Assembly: GCA_020723185.1 (NCBI GenBank)
Contig: DYJI01000003.1
Location: 236,877-300,876, forward strand
Source: Sideroxydans lithotrophicus
Lineage (GTDB): Bacteria > Pseudomonadota > Gammaproteobacteria > Burkholderiales > Gallionellaceae
Direction: 5' to 3'
DNA: 64,000 nt
In this document: positions 53,359 to 64,000 of the stretch, piece by piece
How positions within the stretch are numbered: the first letter of the stretch is position 1
Layout: every line of letters begins with the position of its first letter
Notes under the pieces: model-generated
What the model saw: only the letters and a program-made list of their open reading frames with translations
Database searches by the model: none
Told to the model about the DNA's origin: nothing
Translations under genes and position numbers: made by a program

Positions 53359-53780
53359 GGCTTCACCTTGATGGGTTTGCTTGGCAACAGATCGCTCAGG
53401 GTGCTTTCGTTGAGCGAGGCCAGGAACGCCTTCTGTGCCTTGCCGAAGGTCTTCTTCAGTTTGCAGCCCGGCAACAGCGGGCAATCCGTCTCGGTCGCGT
53501 CCGGCCGCATGCAATACACCAGCGCCATGCTGGGCTCCATGGTCTGCACCACATCTCCGATGCGTATCTTGGCGGCGTCGCGCGCGAGGCGGATGCCGCC
53601 ATTGCGGCCGCGCTCGCTGGTCACCAGTCCCTGTGCGACCAGTGTCATCGCCACCTTCATCAAATGGGTCTTGGCGATGCCGAATGCGGCGGACACTTCG
53701 GCGATGGTGGCGGGCGCATCCTTCTGGCCCAGATAGATCAGCGTGCGTAGCGCGATGTCGGTGGAAAGGTTGAGTTGCAT
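53355..53780 (-). CDS. nsrR: Nitric oxide-sensing repressor NsrR
   Basis: Rrf2-type regulator of 141 residues. The winged helix is MQLNLSTDIALRTLIYLGQ with the wing ERGRNGGIRLARD. The three Fe-S ligands are in YCMRPDATETDCPLLPGCKL, spaced like NsrR rather than IscR. NO destroys the cluster and derepresses targets. It heads a five-gene minus-strand run (HPP, SirB2, hemerythrin, flavoprotein) and is divergent from norX-norCB. Confidence 0.93.
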   Translation of the reverse strand: MQLNLSTDIALRTLIYLGQKDAPATIAEVSAAFGIAKTHLMKVAMTLVAQGLVTSERGRNGGIRLARDAAKIRIGDVVQTMEPSMALVYCMRPDATETDCPLLPGCKLKKTFGKAQKAFLASLNESTLSDLLPSKPIKVKP

Positions 53781-53840
53781 GCCGGGTCACTCCTTTTCTG
53801 TCGGCGCGATTATAGGCGGGCGGCTGTGGTTAGTGGCGCT

Positions 53841-53893
53841 GAATATTAATACATTCATAAAGCTTGCATAATTAAAAAAACAGGAATACATTG
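53841..53893. promoter_or_regulatory. AT-rich divergent control region with NsrR-like half sites
   Basis: The region between nsrR and the nor genes is strongly AT-rich. GAATATTAATACATTC (53841-53856) and a second AATACATT near 53885 read ATGTATT on the minus strand, which fits an NsrR half-site (ATGYATTT). The full 23-nt palindrome is not obvious, so the assignment is tentative. Confidence 0.4.
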
Positions 53894-53956
53894 ACTCGCA
53901 ATGAATCTTTGAATGAAGCGGGGCGGGTAGTCCGATCCGCCGCACAAGGGGGCAAC

Positions 53957-54316
53957 ATGATAGAGCCGGCCGGTCTTGCCGATTTCTTCACCATCTTCTT
54001 TTCCTCGGCCATGGTCATCCTGCTCGGCGCGCTGTACGCGCTGCTGTTCGCCTACGCGCGCATCCGCTCCATGCCTGTGCTGATGCCGCTGGCCTATCTG
54101 GCCTATGCCGGCCTGTCCATCTCCACGCTGTTCCTGGCGCAAGCCGCCAACCTGTTGTCGCACCCGCTGTGGGCGACGGTGGTGGCGTGCATGCTGCTGG
54201 GCTATCTGCTGGCGCCGCACGGTATCTGGCATCTGTGTGTGGGGACGCATGCGGCTGGCACAGAGAAAGATGCAGTAACGGAAGTGATCCCTGAATCAAT
54301 GACTAAGGAGGCGTAA
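53957..54316 (+). CDS. Small membrane protein upstream of norCB
   Basis: A 119-residue protein with three membrane segments (FFTIFFSSAMVILLGALYALLFA, LAYLAYAGLSISTLFLAQAA, LWATVVACMLLGYLLAPHGIW). It begins MIEPAGLADFF with an AAGGGGG ribosome binding site 5 nt upstream, and its stop abuts the norC start, so it is the first gene of the nor operon. I do not recognise a named family. An accessory role in Nor assembly is the likeliest guess. Confidence 0.7.
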   Translation: MIEPAGLADFFTIFFSSAMVILLGALYALLFAYARIRSMPVLMPLAYLAYAGLSISTLFLAQAANLLSHPLWATVVACMLLGYLLAPHGIWHLCVGTHAAGTEKDAVTEVIPESMTKEA

Positions 54317-54910
54317 ATGGCGACGAATCAATGGTGGGCGTCGGAATCTTTCTGGCGCAAGACGGCGATATGGGTGACCGGCGGTTCGTTCGTCGTGCTC
54401 ATGCTGCTGACGATGGATACGCTGTCGCAGATCAGCACGGGAACGACGCGCGTCCCGGCGTATTCGGTGATCAATCATCGCATCGAGTACAAGTTCGACG
54501 AGCAGCGCCGTGTGCAGGTGCCGGTGATCGGCGTCAAGGAGCCGCTGTTCGGCAAGGAGCTGAGCGAAGAGGAGGCCGAGGCGCTGGTCAAGCTGGGCAA
54601 ACTGACCACGCAGGCCAAGAACTGCATGAACTGCCACACCCTGCTCGGCAACGGTGCCTACTACGCACCCGACCTGACCAAGTCCTGGCTGGACCAGTAC
54701 TGGGGGACCTCCGAGATCCGCGAGGTGCAGATGGTCGAGTTCATCAAGGACCCTTCCGACAAGCTGCACAACAGCATGGGGCGTCGCATGCCCAAGCTGG
54801 GCATCACCGACGAGGAAGCGCGCGGTGTGGTGGCCTTCCTGAAATGGATGTCCAGCATCGACACCAACGGTTTCCCCTATAACTTCAAATCCATCGAACA
54901 GGAGAATTGA
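54317..54910 (+). CDS. norC: Nitric oxide reductase cytochrome c subunit
   Basis: Membrane-anchored cytochrome c that feeds electrons to NorB. A membrane anchor lies near residues 14-35 (IWVTGGSFVVLMLLTMDTL). The heme c motif is NCMNCHTLLGNGAYYAPDL (Cys about residue 100), with the axial Met in MGRRMPKLGI. About 197 residues. The start follows directly after the preceding stop, and it overlaps the norB frame by a few bases. Confidence 0.95.
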   Translation: MATNQWWASESFWRKTAIWVTGGSFVVLMLLTMDTLSQISTGTTRVPAYSVINHRIEYKFDEQRRVQVPVIGVKEPLFGKELSEEEAEALVKLGKLTTQAKNCMNCHTLLGNGAYYAPDLTKSWLDQYWGTSEIREVQMVEFIKDPSDKLHNSMGRRMPKLGITDEEARGVVAFLKWMSSIDTNGFPYNFKSIEQEN

Positions 54911-54912
54911 TC

Positions 54913-58153
<3,241 letters not shown>

Positions 58154-58172
58154 GCCGCCCTGAAGCAAACCG

Positions 58173-58199
58173 AAGGGCGGGGGATCCCCGCCCTTTTTT
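58173..58199 (+). terminator. Rho-independent terminator after nirS
   Basis: AAGGGCGGGG-GAT-CCCCGCCCTT with a T-run to 58199. It separates nirS from the receptor gene, whose start is only about 15 nt further. Confidence 0.93.
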
Positions 58200-58214
58200 A
58201 TGAGGCAGACCGCC

Positions 58215-60455
58215 ATGCGCATCCCCCGAATACGAATCGCCCTTTGCGGCCTGCTGCCTGTCGTGTGCTGCACAGCGGCGCAGGCGCAGGAGCAGGAGAC
58301 GCAGATGCTGCCCGAGCTGGTGGTGACGGCGACCCGCAGCAGCAGTGCGGCGGAGCGTGTGCCGGCGGCGGTGACAGTGGTGGAAGCGGAAGCTACCGCG
58401 GAACGTGACGTGACGCGGCTGGGCGATGCGCTGGAGCAGGTGCCCAGCCTGTACCTGCGCGGCGGGGCGCTCGGGCAATCGCAGGGCACACAGGGCACCA
58501 GCAGCATGTCGCTGCGCGGCATCGACCAGTCGCGCACGCTGGTGCTGCTGGACGGGCAGCCGCTGCAGGATGCCGGCTCGGGAAAGGTGAGCTGGCGTGT
58601 GCCTTTCGTCGACGACATCGAACGTATCGAAGTGGTGCCCGGTGCTTACTCGGCCCTGTATGGCAGCAATGCCATAGGCGGCGTGATCAACATCATCAGC
58701 AAGCGTCCGGACCGCGTGGAACGCAGTGTACGCATCCGCCAGGGATGGGGCGATGCGCAGGGCACGGATGCGAGTCTGTATCTGCGCGACAGACTGGACG
58801 AAAGCTGGGGCATCGTCGCCGGTCTGGGCTATCAGGACCGCGCCAGTTATGTGAACGAGTTCGTGGTGAAGTCGCCCTCGTGCCCGCCACCGCCTGCTCC
58901 CTGCACGCCGGGTATCCCGGTCAGCGGTGCACAGGCGATCACCACGCGTGACGGCACGCCGGGTTATGTGGTGGGCGACCTCGGCAGGACGCCGTGGCGC
59001 ACCCTGAACACCACGGCCAAACTGTTCCACGAACTGGATGCGCGCTCGACGCTGTACGCTGCCATCAGCCACCAGCAGACCGACCAGCACCAGACGCCGT
59101 TCAATTCCTGGCTGCGCGATGCGACGGGCGCGACGGTCAGCAGCGGCACGCTGGACATCAATGGTCAGCGCGTTGTGCTGAGCAACTATGATTTCACCTT
59201 GTTCTCCTTCCAGCCGCTGCACGAAGCCAGCACGCAGTATCGGCTCGGCTACGACGGCACGCTGGGCGACGATATGTTGTTGAAAGCCGAACTGGCGAGC
59301 ATGGTGCGCGCATACCGCTATGCCCTGGCCAGCCCGACCGCCACCTGGGACAGCGGCAACGGCACGCTTGCCGATACGCCCAACCATGCGCTGGATGGCA
59401 ATGTGCAACTCAGCTTCCCGCTGGCTGAACGCCATTTCATGGTGAGCGGTGTAGCGGTGCATCAGGATGCGGTGGGCCAGAATCTGCTCGCGCTCTCCGC
59501 ATGGCGCGACCCTTCCTCGGTCACCGCCGTGAACGGCGGATATCACGGCCGTTCCACCACCTGGTCGCTCTATGCGCAGGACGAGTATGGCGCGACGGAC
59601 AAGCTCACGCTCTATCTCGGCGGGCGCTGGGATTCATGGCGCACGCGCGGCGACAATTTCAGCAACGGCACGACGCCGGTGAGCAACGTCTACGCGGAAC
59701 GCACAGTGGACGCTCTCAGCCCCAAACTGTCGGCCGTCTATCGCCCCGATACGGCGCTGACACTGCGCACTTCATATGGCCGATCCTTCCGCGCGCCCAC
59801 CCATCAGGATCTGTACACCACCTCCACCAGCCGTGGCCGCACCACCTCCGGCGATCCGGACTTGCAGCCGGAGCAGGGCACGACCTGGGAGATCGGCGGG
59901 GACTGGCGGCCCCGCGCGGCGCGCAAACTGAGTGCGACGCTGTATTCGACCGAGTTGCGCGACCTGATCTATCTGCAACAGTTGTCCGCCACGCAGTCGC
60001 TGCGTATCAATGCCGGTCGGGCTCGGGTGAACGGTGTCGAGCTCGCACTGGAGACGCGGCTGGCGAACTGGCTCACGCTGGGCGCGAACTATGCGCGCAT
60101 CGACACCCGCATGCTGGAGAACACGGCCGATCCGGCCAGCGTCGGCAAACGTCTCACCGATGTGCCGGAGCGCATCGCCGGCCTCATGCTGAAGGCGCAG
60201 CAAGGCACATGGGACGGACGGCTGGAGATGCGGCATGTCAGTCATGTGTACTGGACGGCGCAGAACACCGACGTGGTGGAGGGCGTGCCGGGCAGTTATG
60301 ACGCGCACACCCTGGTCGATGTCGGTGCCGGTTATGCGTTCTCGAAACAGCTCCGCGCCAGCCTGGCCATCAACAATCTGTTCGACCGCAAGGCCTATGC
60401 CTATTTCCTGTTGCCGCGCCGCACGCTGAGCGCCGAACTTCGCTTTACGTACTGA
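58215..60455 (+). CDS. TonB-dependent outer membrane receptor
   Basis: A 746-residue outer membrane receptor. A signal peptide (MRIPRIRIALCGLLPVVCCTAAQA) is followed by a TonB-box-like LPELVVTATRSSSAAERVP, the plug domain (GVINIISKRP near 150) and a 22-strand-type barrel ending in LSAELRFTY with terminal Tyr. A loop near residue 220 carries CPPPPAPC. The ligand is unknown. In denitrifiers a similarly located receptor imports copper (NosA/OprC), but heme or cobalamin are possible too. I start at 58215 because an upstream ATG lies within the terminator tail. Confidence 0.88.
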   Translation: MRIPRIRIALCGLLPVVCCTAAQAQEQETQMLPELVVTATRSSSAAERVPAAVTVVEAEATAERDVTRLGDALEQVPSLYLRGGALGQSQGTQGTSSMSLRGIDQSRTLVLLDGQPLQDAGSGKVSWRVPFVDDIERIEVVPGAYSALYGSNAIGGVINIISKRPDRVERSVRIRQGWGDAQGTDASLYLRDRLDESWGIVAGLGYQDRASYVNEFVVKSPSCPPPPAPCTPGIPVSGAQAITTRDGTPGYVVGDLGRTPWRTLNTTAKLFHELDARSTLYAAISHQQTDQHQTPFNSWLRDATGATVSSGTLDINGQRVVLSNYDFTLFSFQPLHEASTQYRLGYDGTLGDDMLLKAELASMVRAYRYALASPTATWDSGNGTLADTPNHALDGNVQLSFPLAERHFMVSGVAVHQDAVGQNLLALSAWRDPSSVTAVNGGYHGRSTTWSLYAQDEYGATDKLTLYLGGRWDSWRTRGDNFSNGTTPVSNVYAERTVDALSPKLSAVYRPDTALTLRTSYGRSFRAPTHQDLYTTSTSRGRTTSGDPDLQPEQGTTWEIGGDWRPRAARKLSATLYSTELRDLIYLQQLSATQSLRINAGRARVNGVELALETRLANWLTLGANYARIDTRMLENTADPASVGKRLTDVPERIAGLMLKAQQGTWDGRLEMRHVSHVYWTAQNTDVVEGVPGSYDAHTLVDVGAGYAFSKQLRASLAINNLFDRKAYAYFLLPRRTLSAELRFTY

Positions 60456-60472
60456 ACCACTGGAAGGTAATC

Positions 60473-61684
60473 ATGTTGAAAAGCTTCATCGCCGCACCCC
60501 ATCGAGTCATGTTCTTCGGCGGGGCCGTGCAGACCCTGCTCGCCATGTCGTGGTGGCTGTTCGAACTGTGTACCCGTTATCTGTTCCCGCAATACAGCGT
60601 GAGCTGGCCGCTGTTCCCGACTGCCGCCCATATCTGGCTGCTGCTGTTCGGCATGCTGCCGTTCTTCTTCTTCGGTTTCCTGATGACCACCTTCCCGCGC
60701 TGGATGGCTGGGAACGAGATCCCGGCGTCGCGCTACGTGCCGGCCTTCGTCTTCATGTTCGCCGGTGTGTCGCTGTTCTATGCCGGGCTGTTCTTTTCGC
60801 CGGTGCTGCTGATACTGGCGAGCGCATCCATGCTGGTCGGCTGGGGCGTTGGACTGTACGCACTATGGCGTGTGCTGCGCGATACGCGGCCCGGCGACAA
60901 GCGTCATACCAGTGTGCTGTTCGCCGCCTTCAGCATCGGCTGGCTGGCGCTGGCAGCCTTCCTGTATTGGCAAGTGACCGGCAGGCACGAAGCGCTGCAG
61001 CTCGCGCTGCGCGCCGGGTTGTGGGGTTTCGTGCTGCCGGTGTTCGCCACCGTGGCGCACCGCATGATCCCGTTCTTCACCGCCAGCGCGCTGCAGCAAA
61101 AGGAAGTGCCGCGCCCGTTCTGGCCGTGGTGGACCATGCTGGCGGCCAGTCTCGTGCACGGCCTGCTGGAGTTCTTCAACTTGTCTGCGTGGCTGTGGCT
61201 GGCAGACCTGCCGCTGGCGTTCGCCGCCCTCACGTTGAGCTGGCTGTGGGGCTTCCGGCGCAGTTTCAAGAATCCGCTGCTGGCCGTGCTGCATGTGGGC
61301 TTCGTCTGGCTGGGCATCGCCATGCTGCTGTACGCAGTGCAAAGCCTGTGGCTGCTCACGCACGACGGCAGCGGCTTCATCCTCGGGCTGGCACCCCTGC
61401 ACGCGCTGACCATAGGTTGCTACGCCACGCTGGTGATCGGCATGGGCACGCGCGTCACGCTGGGGCATTCCGGTCTGCCGTTCGCCATCGACACGCCGGT
61501 CCAGCTGATGTTCGCCGGCATCCAGCTCACCGCGCTGCTGCGCATCGCGGCCGACCTGCTGCCGTCACAGTCAAGCTGGCTCTATCTCGCCGCCACCCTG
61601 CTGTGGCTGGCCTGCTTCGGCCCGTGGGTACGGCGCTACCTGCCCGCCTACTGGCGGCCGCGCGCGGACGGGCAACCGGGCTGA
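60473..61684 (+). CDS. nnrS: NnrS family membrane protein
   Basis: A 403-residue heme- and copper-containing membrane protein with about twelve hydrophobic segments. Characteristic stretches are MLPFFFFGFLMTTFPRWMAG, FVLPVFATVAHRMIPFFTAS, HALTIGCYATLVIGMGTRVTLGHSG. In other bacteria NnrS relieves NO stress. It starts 17 nt after the TonB receptor gene and is followed directly by a hemerythrin gene. Confidence 0.92.
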   Translation: MLKSFIAAPHRVMFFGGAVQTLLAMSWWLFELCTRYLFPQYSVSWPLFPTAAHIWLLLFGMLPFFFFGFLMTTFPRWMAGNEIPASRYVPAFVFMFAGVSLFYAGLFFSPVLLILASASMLVGWGVGLYALWRVLRDTRPGDKRHTSVLFAAFSIGWLALAAFLYWQVTGRHEALQLALRAGLWGFVLPVFATVAHRMIPFFTASALQQKEVPRPFWPWWTMLAASLVHGLLEFFNLSAWLWLADLPLAFAALTLSWLWGFRRSFKNPLLAVLHVGFVWLGIAMLLYAVQSLWLLTHDGSGFILGLAPLHALTIGCYATLVIGMGTRVTLGHSGLPFAIDTPVQLMFAGIQLTALLRIAADLLPSQSSWLYLAATLLWLACFGPWVRRYLPAYWRPRADGQPG

Positions 61685-62071
61685 ATGATGCAACGGAGTC
61701 CCTTGCTGCAGCCGTTGTCGCGTGAACATCATCAGGCGCTGAAGCTGGCGAAACGATGCGCGCGCGCGGCCGCAACGGGCGATGCGGAGCAGATCGCGCA
61801 GGCTTGCGAAGCCGCCTTGAAAGCGTTTGCAACGGAGCTGGAGCCGCATTTCCAGGTCGAGGAGCGCGAGCTGTTGCCGAACTTGCATACGGATGCGGGT
61901 CTGACTCTGGTGCAGCGTACGCAGGCGGATCATCGCGTCTTGCGCGAACTGCGCGCAGGTTTGCAACATCGCGATGGGGCGGCACTGGCTGAGTTTTCCA
62001 GGTTGTTGCATGCGCATGTGCGTTTCGAGGAGCGCGAACTGTTCCCCTATATCGAGGCTTTGCTCGACTGA
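61685..62071 (+). CDS. Hemerythrin HHE-domain protein
   Basis: A 128-residue four-helix protein with di-iron ligands in LSREHHQALKLAKR, EPHFQVEERELLPNL, QADHRVLREL and LLHAHVRFEERELFPYI. It is a second hemerythrin near NO genes and probably binds NO or O2. The ATG directly follows the nnrS stop. Confidence 0.86.
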   Translation: MMQRSPLLQPLSREHHQALKLAKRCARAAATGDAEQIAQACEAALKAFATELEPHFQVEERELLPNLHTDAGLTLVQRTQADHRVLRELRAGLQHRDGAALAEFSRLLHAHVRFEERELFPYIEALLD

Positions 62072-62113
62072 AGATCGTTGCATCTTGTGTGTTGCCATTT
62101 ATCCGACTAAGAT

Positions 62114-62127
62114 AGTAACTGATTACT
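62114..62127. promoter_or_regulatory. Palindrome upstream of the HlyD-type gene
   Basis: AGTAACTGATTACT has 5-bp arms around a 4-nt centre and resembles operators of TetR-type regulators. It lies 16 nt before the start codon. No such regulator is in the window, so this is weak. Confidence 0.35.
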
Positions 62128-62142
62128 TATTTGGTGGCTGAC

Positions 62143-63306
62143 ATGTCCGGGCAAAAGATCAAACTTCTGGTGGTGGGTGGCGCTGTGCTGGCGCTGTTCG
62201 TGTGGGTCGTCATGACGCAGGGGCCGCTGGCATCGGTCAAGGTCACGGTCGAGCAGGTGCAGACTGGCGATCTGACGAACAGCGTGTTCGGCGTGGGTAC
62301 GGTGCAGGCGCGGCACCGCCACGATCTGGCGCCGACCATGACCGGCAGGGTGAAGAGCGTGCGCGTCGATCAGGGCGATACGGTCAAGGCAGGGCAGGTG
62401 CTAGCAGAGATGGACCCGGTCGATTTGGACGACAAGCTGGCTGGCGGGCGGCGCATGGTCGACAAGTCGCTCAATGCGATCCGGGTGGCGGAGGCGCAGT
62501 TGAGCGAGGCACAGAGCCGGCTCAAGACCGTGGAGGCCACCATGGTTCGCTATCAGGAGTTGCGCAGCGGCGGCTTCGTTAGCAAGGAGATGTTCGATGC
62601 CAAGCTGCACGAACAGAGCGCGGCACAGGCTGCGGCTGTCGCGGCCGTCGCCAATCTGGCCTCAGCACGCGATGAAAATGCACGGGCGCAAGCCGAACTG
62701 CGCGGCATCGGCAAGGCACGTGCGCAGATGCAGTTGATCAGCCCGATCAACGGCGTGGTCACGCTGCGCCGCATCGAGCCGGGCAGCACAGTGGCCGGTG
62801 GGCAGCTCGCGTTGCAGGTGGTCGATACATCCCGATTGTGGGTCGAGACGCGCATCGCGCAGCAACAGGCCGGACAGGTGCATGCCGGACAGATGGCGCA
62901 GATCGTGCTGCGTTCCCGCCCGCATGCGCCGGTCGCAGGCAAGGTCGGGCGCGTGGACCGGGTGAGCGACGCGGTGACCGAGGAGCGCATCGTCAACGTC
63001 ACGCTCGATATGCCGGATGCCAGCCTCGGCGAATATGCGGAAGTCACCATCGCGTTGCCGGTCATGAAACAGGTGCGCAGCATCCAGAGCGCCGCCGTGA
63101 AGACGGTGAGCGGCCAGACCGGCGTGTGGGTCCTGCAAGACGGTGAAGTGCGCTTCAAGCCGGTGCGTATCGGTCTCGCCACGCTCGACGGACGCAGTCA
63201 GATCCTGGAGGGGCTGGATGACGGCGAGACAGTGATCGTGCACAGTCAGCAATCCCTGCGCGCGGGCTTGCCGGTGAAGGTAGTCCCTGCGCTGGTGCGG
63301 GGCTGA
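62143..63306 (+). CDS. HlyD/MFP periplasmic adaptor subunit
   Basis: A 387-residue membrane fusion protein. An N-terminal anchor (LLVVGGAVLALFVWVVMTQ), a biotinyl-lipoyl-like domain (GRVKSVRVDQGDTVKAGQVLAEMDPVDLDD), a helical hairpin with a conserved internal stretch (LRSGGFVSKEMFDAK), then QLISPINGVVTLRRIEPGSTV and the C-terminal beta barrel. It is the first gene of an export system with the FtsX-type permease that follows after 3 nt. The cargo is unknown. Confidence 0.88.
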   Translation: MSGQKIKLLVVGGAVLALFVWVVMTQGPLASVKVTVEQVQTGDLTNSVFGVGTVQARHRHDLAPTMTGRVKSVRVDQGDTVKAGQVLAEMDPVDLDDKLAGGRRMVDKSLNAIRVAEAQLSEAQSRLKTVEATMVRYQELRSGGFVSKEMFDAKLHEQSAAQAAAVAAVANLASARDENARAQAELRGIGKARAQMQLISPINGVVTLRRIEPGSTVAGGQLALQVVDTSRLWVETRIAQQQAGQVHAGQMAQIVLRSRPHAPVAGKVGRVDRVSDAVTEERIVNVTLDMPDASLGEYAEVTIALPVMKQVRSIQSAAVKTVSGQTGVWVLQDGEVRFKPVRIGLATLDGRSQILEGLDDGETVIVHSQQSLRAGLPVKVVPALVRG

Positions 63307-63309
63307 TCC

Positions 63310-64000
63310 GTGATCAATCTGGCGAGTCGCGACATCCTGCACGGCTGGGGGAAGTTCGTCTTCACCGGCGTGGGGCTTGGTCTGCTGATCGGCGTGACGC
63401 TGACCATGGCCGGGGTCTACCGCGGCATGGTGGACGATGCGCGTGTGCTGATCGAGAACGCGGGTGCCGACCTGTGGGTGGTGCAGCAAGACACGCTGGG
63501 GCCTTATGCCGAGCCGTCCAGTGTGCGCGACGATGTGGCGCGCGATCTGCTGGGGCTGCCGGGCATACGCGAGGCCGGCAACGTGACTTACCTGACCATG
63601 CAGATGAACCATGCCGGCAAGGATATCCGTGTGATGGTGGTCGGTTTCGAAACCGGCAAGCCGGGCGCGCCGGGCTATCTGGTGGCGGGTCGTCCGGTCA
63701 CCCGCTCGCATTACGAGGCGGTGGCGGACATCAAGACCGGTCTGGCGCTAGGTGACCGGGTCAACATCCGCCGCCACGAATACACGGTGGTCGGCCTGAC
63801 GCGGCGCATGGTCTCGTCCAGCGGCGACCCGATGATCTTCATCCCGCTGCAGGATGCGCAGGAAGCGCAGTTCCTGAAAGACAACGATGCGCTGCTCAAC
63901 GAGCGCGCGCGTACTGCCGCCAATCCCGCTTTCAATCGTCCCGGTGTGCTGGAGGCGGTGCAGGCCAGCCAGACCTCCAGCCATCTGGTGAACGCGGTGC
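63310..64000 (+). CDS. MacB/FtsX-type ABC transporter permease, 3' truncated by window edge
   Basis: The frame starts with GTG at 63310 and stays open to the window end (230 residues). It reads INLASRDILHGWGKFVFTGVGLGLL, with an N-terminal membrane segment typical of MacB/DevC-like permeases. A periplasmic domain follows (DLWVVQQDTLGPYAEPSSV, GIREAGNVTYLTMQMNHAGK, VVGFETGKPGAPGYLVAG, LGDRVNIRRHEYTVVGLTRRM). Later membrane segments and the ATPase partner lie outside the window. Confidence 0.82.
   Translation, partial: MINLASRDILHGWGKFVFTGVGLGLLIGVTLTMAGVYRGMVDDARVLIENAGADLWVVQQDTLGPYAEPSSVRDDVARDLLGLPGIREAGNVTYLTMQMNHAGKDIRVMVVGFETGKPGAPGYLVAGRPVTRSHYEAVADIKTGLALGDRVNIRRHEYTVVGLTRRMVSSSGDPMIFIPLQDAQEAQFLKDNDALLNERARTAANPAFNRPGVLEAVQASQTSSHLVNAV

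Noticed and set aside
53884..53900. An FNR/ANR site (TTGAC-N4-AATGA) upstream of the nor operon
   Set aside because: The second half-site does not match GTCAA/ATCAA, so it does not meet the consensus.

Overview
The window is a GC-rich chromosomal segment (about 60-70% in core genes) from a betaproteobacterium. The gene content, namely an IscR-led isc operon, RoxA, RlmD, BamC, a PilU paralog, NsrR with a cNor/NirS cluster, FeoAB and NasA, resembles freshwater Nitrosomonadales such as the Gallionellaceae. That placement is an impression from protein sequences, not a computed result. Genes are densely packed, often with ATGA-type overlaps. I see no phage, insertion sequence or CRISPR array.

Layout. 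1-2.6 kb: the 3' part of an assimilatory nitrate reductase. 2.8-3.2 kb: a CopZ-like Fe-S/zinc protein in an atypical-looking cassette. 3.4-9.9 kb: cell envelope and RNA-modification genes (TMTC-like membrane protein, DD-carboxypeptidase, DUF3617, exonuclease, VanZ-like, RlmD, rhodanese, HopJ). 9.9-11.6 kb: a BI-1/YccA protein, a broken tRNA-Ser copy carrying a 77-nt hairpin-rich insert, an intact tRNA-Ser(UGA), and YfaZ. 11.7-16 kb: feoAB, divergent from dapA-bamC-metallohydrolase. 16-28.5 kb: two small lipoproteins, RoxA, Bcp-SlyD, several small conserved proteins, a GpsA-like dehydrogenase, an MFS permease and pilU. 29.6-31.1 kb: a lower-GC island with two overlapping genes, a CD-NTase-like nucleotidyltransferase and a DUF6602 PD-(D/E)XK-type nuclease. 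This is the best candidate for an undescribed (defence-like) system. 31.2-36.7 kb: mutS with an in-frame palindromic repeat, a thioesterase, Pit phosphate transport and suhB.

36.8-44.4 kb: trmJ, cysE and a complete isc operon (iscR-S-U-A-hscB-hscA-fdx-iscX) ending in dsbB. A good type 1 IscR site overlaps the cysE stop codon and the iscR promoter. 44.4-49.9 kb: a hybrid sensor kinase and a sulfane-sulfur module (ArsR-rhodanese regulator divergent from dsrE-like, persulfide-dioxygenase-like and MFS genes) with a recognisable promoter and inverted-repeat operator.

49.9-62 kb: a nitrogen-oxide region. NsrR heads a packed minus-strand run (HPP, SirB2, hemerythrin, flavoprotein). On the plus strand a small membrane protein precedes norC, norB and nirS, then a TonB-dependent receptor, NnrS and a second hemerythrin. 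Together these could reduce nitrite to N2O, sense NO and buffer NO stress. No heme d1 biosynthesis genes or nos genes lie in the window. The segment ends with an HlyD-type adaptor and the start of a MacB/FtsX-type permease.
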